Below, in pieces: positions 6,345 to 8,162 of a stretch of 8,162 nt of DNA. This DNA comes from Silvanigrellales bacterium (GTDB lineage: Bacteria; Bdellovibrionota_B; Oligoflexia; Silvanigrellales; Silvanigrellaceae): the NCBI GenBank assembly GCA_028285285.1, contig JANQPW010000149.1, positions 1-8,162 on the forward strand, read 5' to 3'. Positions within the stretch are counted from its first letter, which is position 1; each line of letters opens with the position of its first letter. The notes beneath the pieces are model-generated. The model searched no databases. It was not told the DNA's origin and saw only the letters and a list, made by a program, of their open reading frames with translations. The translations under genes and the position numbers were made by a program.

Positions 6345-7925
6345 ATGCTTTGGAAGATTCAAGGGGGAGAGAAGGCTCAGATTCGAAGAAGACACGGTTC
6401 CTTTGCTTTTGTGGTGTTAGTAGTCTCAAATGCATGTGTTCCCTTGCCTCTTCTGTCCGAAGCCAGAGAAACAAATTCCAAATCCGACTTTTGCGAACAG
6501 CACCTCGAGAAAGCGAGTGGGAGGTCAGGCCGGCTTGAAGGACAAGGGTTTCTGAGGGAGGCTTGCCTGTTTGAGGGAGATGCAACTCAGTTCCTCCAAC
6601 ATCTCGCAGAGACTTTTCCGCACACCTTCGACCTTGCGATTTTTGGATACCACTCTGACAGTGTTCAGCCCAGCAGTTTTGAGGAGCCGCGTGTGATTGT
6701 GTACCCGCTTCATTCCGGGTGGGACGATGACCGTTACAGGCCGCACTCTGTGGAACCATCGAGTCTGGGAGGAGGGTTCTTCTTTGCTTTCTCCACCTCG
6801 CTGGAAGGCGAGGTTTTGAGCGTGAGGCCCCGGATTGAGCTCATTGACACTCGAGTTGCAGGTGAGTTCTCGTTCAGTGAAATGATCTTTTCAGGAAGTG
6901 GGCTCGAAGAAATTGATCCGGAACCTGATTCTTGCGCCGTCTGTCACAATGGCCGGCTCCTCTTCAACCCCTATAGAACGTGGCCCGGTTTTTTTGGAAG
7001 TAATGACGATAAGCCACATGGTCAAGAACGGGAAGCGCTTGAAAAGCTGGAAAAGACGATTGGGGCCTCACTGCCCTATCTCAGGCGAGGTCTCCTTGCT
7101 GTGATGAACCCAAAGATTGATGTGGGCGCCAATCGGCCCCTGCTTCAGTTCGCTCGTCTCATCCACCGGGCAAATGGAAAACGATTCAAAAGACGTCATC
7201 AACAGAAGTTGAACAGTCTTCAAAAGGTTGCCAAATACGTGACCTTTTGTAACGCAAGCCAAGAGGTGCTTGCGGAACTTGATAAGCTTGGGCCTGCTGT
7301 GAGCGACCTAACGGAACAACACACGGAATCTCTGAAGTCTGACATCGCAGAGCTGTCTGGTGCGCAAAATGGGCTCATTGGCGGAGGCCATCATTCGTTG
7401 ACCTCCGCCGAGGCAGGGAACACTTTTTTTGCTTATTTTCACTCTTTCGGACTGAACTTAGCGGAACTGCTGCCTCACAACAGGTCCAAATCCTTTGCAA
7501 TTGGCGATGGCACAAGTTTCCTGAACCACAAAACGACGACCGAATATCTCTTTGGCAGATGGATGAATGAAGACATCTGCTCGGCGAATACAGAAGAGAT
7601 CTTGGGTGTGATCAACGATGAGTTGGCCGAGATAGAACTTCTTGAAGCCAACGACAAACACCTGGTCCTTCCCGGGCAGGCAGTTGTGGCAAGATGCGAC
7701 AGTTGTCATGGAGACCCGGAGACCAAAGAATACATTCCTTTCTCCCGAGGTTCAAAGCTTCGGCAGGCCCTGCGGGAAGATCCTGACTTGCTAAATCGCA
7801 CATTGATCAGATTGAACCATTCCGATCCTCAAAAACGAATGCCACCGTCTCCGTGGGCGCGGCTTTCAAAGCAAGAGCAAAGTGATTTTGAAGCAGTGCT
7901 GAGAAGAATTGCTGAAGGAAACTGA
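6345..7925 (+). CDS. Exported protein with two CxxCH haem-binding motifs (cytochrome c-like), function unknown
   Basis: The protein has 526 residues from the ATG with GGAGG upstream. The N-terminus is basic (QIRRRH), then hydrophobic (FAFVVLVV), then SNAC. This is an export signal; SNAC at about 28-31 is a poor but possible lipobox. Two covalent haem sites are visible: CAVCH (197-201; bases 6933-6947) and CDSCH (451-455; bases 7695-7709). RMPPS near 498-502 offers a Met as the distal ligand of the second haem. WPGFFGSNDD (213-222) follows the first motif; I recall similar WPG-x-GS-DD blocks after CxxCH motifs in uncharacterised proteins of Bdellovibrio-like and myxobacterial genomes. The motifs lie 250 residues apart, and no di-haem peroxidase pattern is evident. 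Electron transfer or redox catalysis in the periplasm is inferred. Its stop overlaps an ATG (7925) of a possible next gene. Base composition is lower in G+C than the genes to the left. Confidence 0.82.
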   Translation: MLWKIQGGEKAQIRRRHGSFAFVVLVVSNACVPLPLLSEARETNSKSDFCEQHLEKASGRSGRLEGQGFLREACLFEGDATQFLQHLAETFPHTFDLAIFGYHSDSVQPSSFEEPRVIVYPLHSGWDDDRYRPHSVEPSSLGGGFFFAFSTSLEGEVLSVRPRIELIDTRVAGEFSFSEMIFSGSGLEEIDPEPDSCAVCHNGRLLFNPYRTWPGFFGSNDDKPHGQEREALEKLEKTIGASLPYLRRGLLAVMNPKIDVGANRPLLQFARLIHRANGKRFKRRHQQKLNSLQKVAKYVTFCNASQEVLAELDKLGPAVSDLTEQHTESLKSDIAELSGAQNGLIGGGHHSLTSAEAGNTFFAYFHSFGLNLAELLPHNRSKSFAIGDGTSFLNHKTTTEYLFGRWMNEDICSANTEEILGVINDELAEIELLEANDKHLVLPGQAVVARCDSCHGDPETKEYIPFSRGSKLRQALREDPDLLNRTLIRLNHSDPQKRMPPSPWARLSKQEQSDFEAVLRRIAEGN

Positions 7926-8162
7926 TGATCAGGCGGAGGTTTCCCGGAGTGTTTCAACACTCGTCGTTCGTCATTTGCCTTATATTCGGAGGTAGTCAGA
8001 AAAAGCAACGCTGTCTTCAATCCAGTGATTTCCTTTTTTCCGACGCCCTCGTGCTGAACAAATCAGATGAACCGAACGCACAGTTTCTTGCGAGTACTTT
8101 CGAAATTGCGCAAGGTTTTTCTCGTTCAGCTGGGGGTTCTCGGACCACTTGCACTCTCATTG
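7925..8162 (+). CDS. Possible coupled downstream gene (partial, runs off right edge)
   Basis: An ATG overlaps the preceding stop by one base (TGATG), and AAGGA lies five bases before it, a classic coupled arrangement. The frame stays open to the window end (79 codons). It begins MIRRRFPGVFQ, followed by a short hydrophobic stretch (SSFVICLIFGG) that could be a weak signal peptide or lead into Lys/Arg-rich sequence. The last 20 or so residues are Ser/Arg/Gly/Thr-rich and look less like a real protein, and a second frame beginning at 8067 has a better signal peptide. No family recognised. At most one of the two frames is likely to be the main product. Confidence 0.45.
   Translation, partial: MIRRRFPGVFQHSSFVICLIFGGSQKKQRCLQSSDFLFSDALVLNKSDEPNAQFLASTFEIAQGFSRSAGGSRTTCTLI
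7947..7962. repeat. Perfect inverted repeat GAGTGTT-TC-AACACTC
   Basis: Seven-base arms around a two-base centre, 22 bases after the cytochrome-like gene's stop. No T-run follows, so it is a poor terminator. It could be an operator if the true next gene starts at 8067, or a hairpin within the coupled reading frame. Confidence 0.3.
8067..8162 (+). CDS. Alternative downstream gene start with signal peptide-like N-terminus (partial)
   Basis: An ATG at 8067, in a different frame from the one starting at 7925, is open to the window end (32 codons). The encoded N-terminus has an Arg/Lys-rich start (MNRTHSFLRVLSKLRK) followed by an uninterrupted hydrophobic stretch (VFLVQLGVLGPLALSL), a textbook signal peptide or membrane anchor layout. 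No good ribosome binding site precedes it. If this is the real start, bases 7926-8066 are intergenic. Confidence 0.4.
   Translation, partial: MNRTHSFLRVLSKLRKVFLVQLGVLGPLALSL

Noticed and set aside
6250..6759. Minus-strand ORF of 169 codons and plus-strand ORF 6293-6538
   Set aside because: Both overlap the start of the CxxCH protein gene in other frames. Neither has domain content, while the 6345 frame has a ribosome binding site, export signal and haem motifs.
1..8162. RNA genes, CRISPR array, insertion sequence, attachment site, toxin-antitoxin pair
   Set aside because: No cloverleaf with conserved tRNA bases, no spaced direct repeats, no transposase or integrase motif, and no terminal repeats were seen.

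Overview
The window looks like a stretch of chromosome from a Gram-negative bacterium. Two or three proteins carry lipobox signal peptides, one carries a Sec signal peptide, and one is a CxxCH cytochrome-like exported protein. GTG and TTG starts are frequent. The left three quarters are fairly G+C-rich and the right quarter visibly less so. The mix of small secreted proteins of unknown family, M23 lipoproteins and a CxxCH/WPG-GS-DD protein reminds me of Bdellovibrionota or other delta-type predatory bacteria. That placement is an impression, not proof. I see no rRNA, tRNA, CRISPR array, IS element or phage gene.

Layout. (1) Positions 1-2244, minus strand: a translationally coupled pair. First is a divergent DUF58 protein (2244 to 1336). 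It is followed, with a one-base TGATG overlap, by a BatA-type membrane protein with a von Willebrand A domain that runs off the left edge. (2) Positions 2245-2360: a compact divergent control region with two overlapping, face-to-face sigma70-like promoters and operator-like inverted repeats. (3) Positions 2361-3713, plus: threonine ammonia-lyase with a C-terminal ACT domain (ilvA), apparently a single-gene unit. (4) Positions 3818-5130, plus: two small exported proteins, one with a Sec signal peptide and one lipoprotein, 29 bases apart. They share the same two-cysteine layout and are probably distant paralogues. (5) Positions 5172-6122, minus: an M23 (LytM-type) peptidase lipoprotein, convergent with the previous pair. 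A hairpin with T-runs on both strands lies inside its 3' end. (6) Positions 6123-6344: an AT-rich divergent intergenic region. (7) Positions 6345-7925, plus: an exported protein with two CxxCH haem-binding motifs. (8) Positions 7925-8162, plus: the start of one further gene, where two reading frames compete.

How they may work together: DUF58 and BatA-like proteins normally act with a MoxR AAA+ ATPase in envelope stress or complex assembly, but no MoxR gene is adjacent here. IlvA is housekeeping (isoleucine pathway). The remaining genes all encode envelope or periplasmic proteins but do not form a recognisable pathway. The points most worth checking are a G7 tract that could fuse the DUF58 and VWA proteins by one-base slippage, the degenerate MIDAS of the DUF58 protein, the paralogous two-cysteine pair, and the CxxCH protein.
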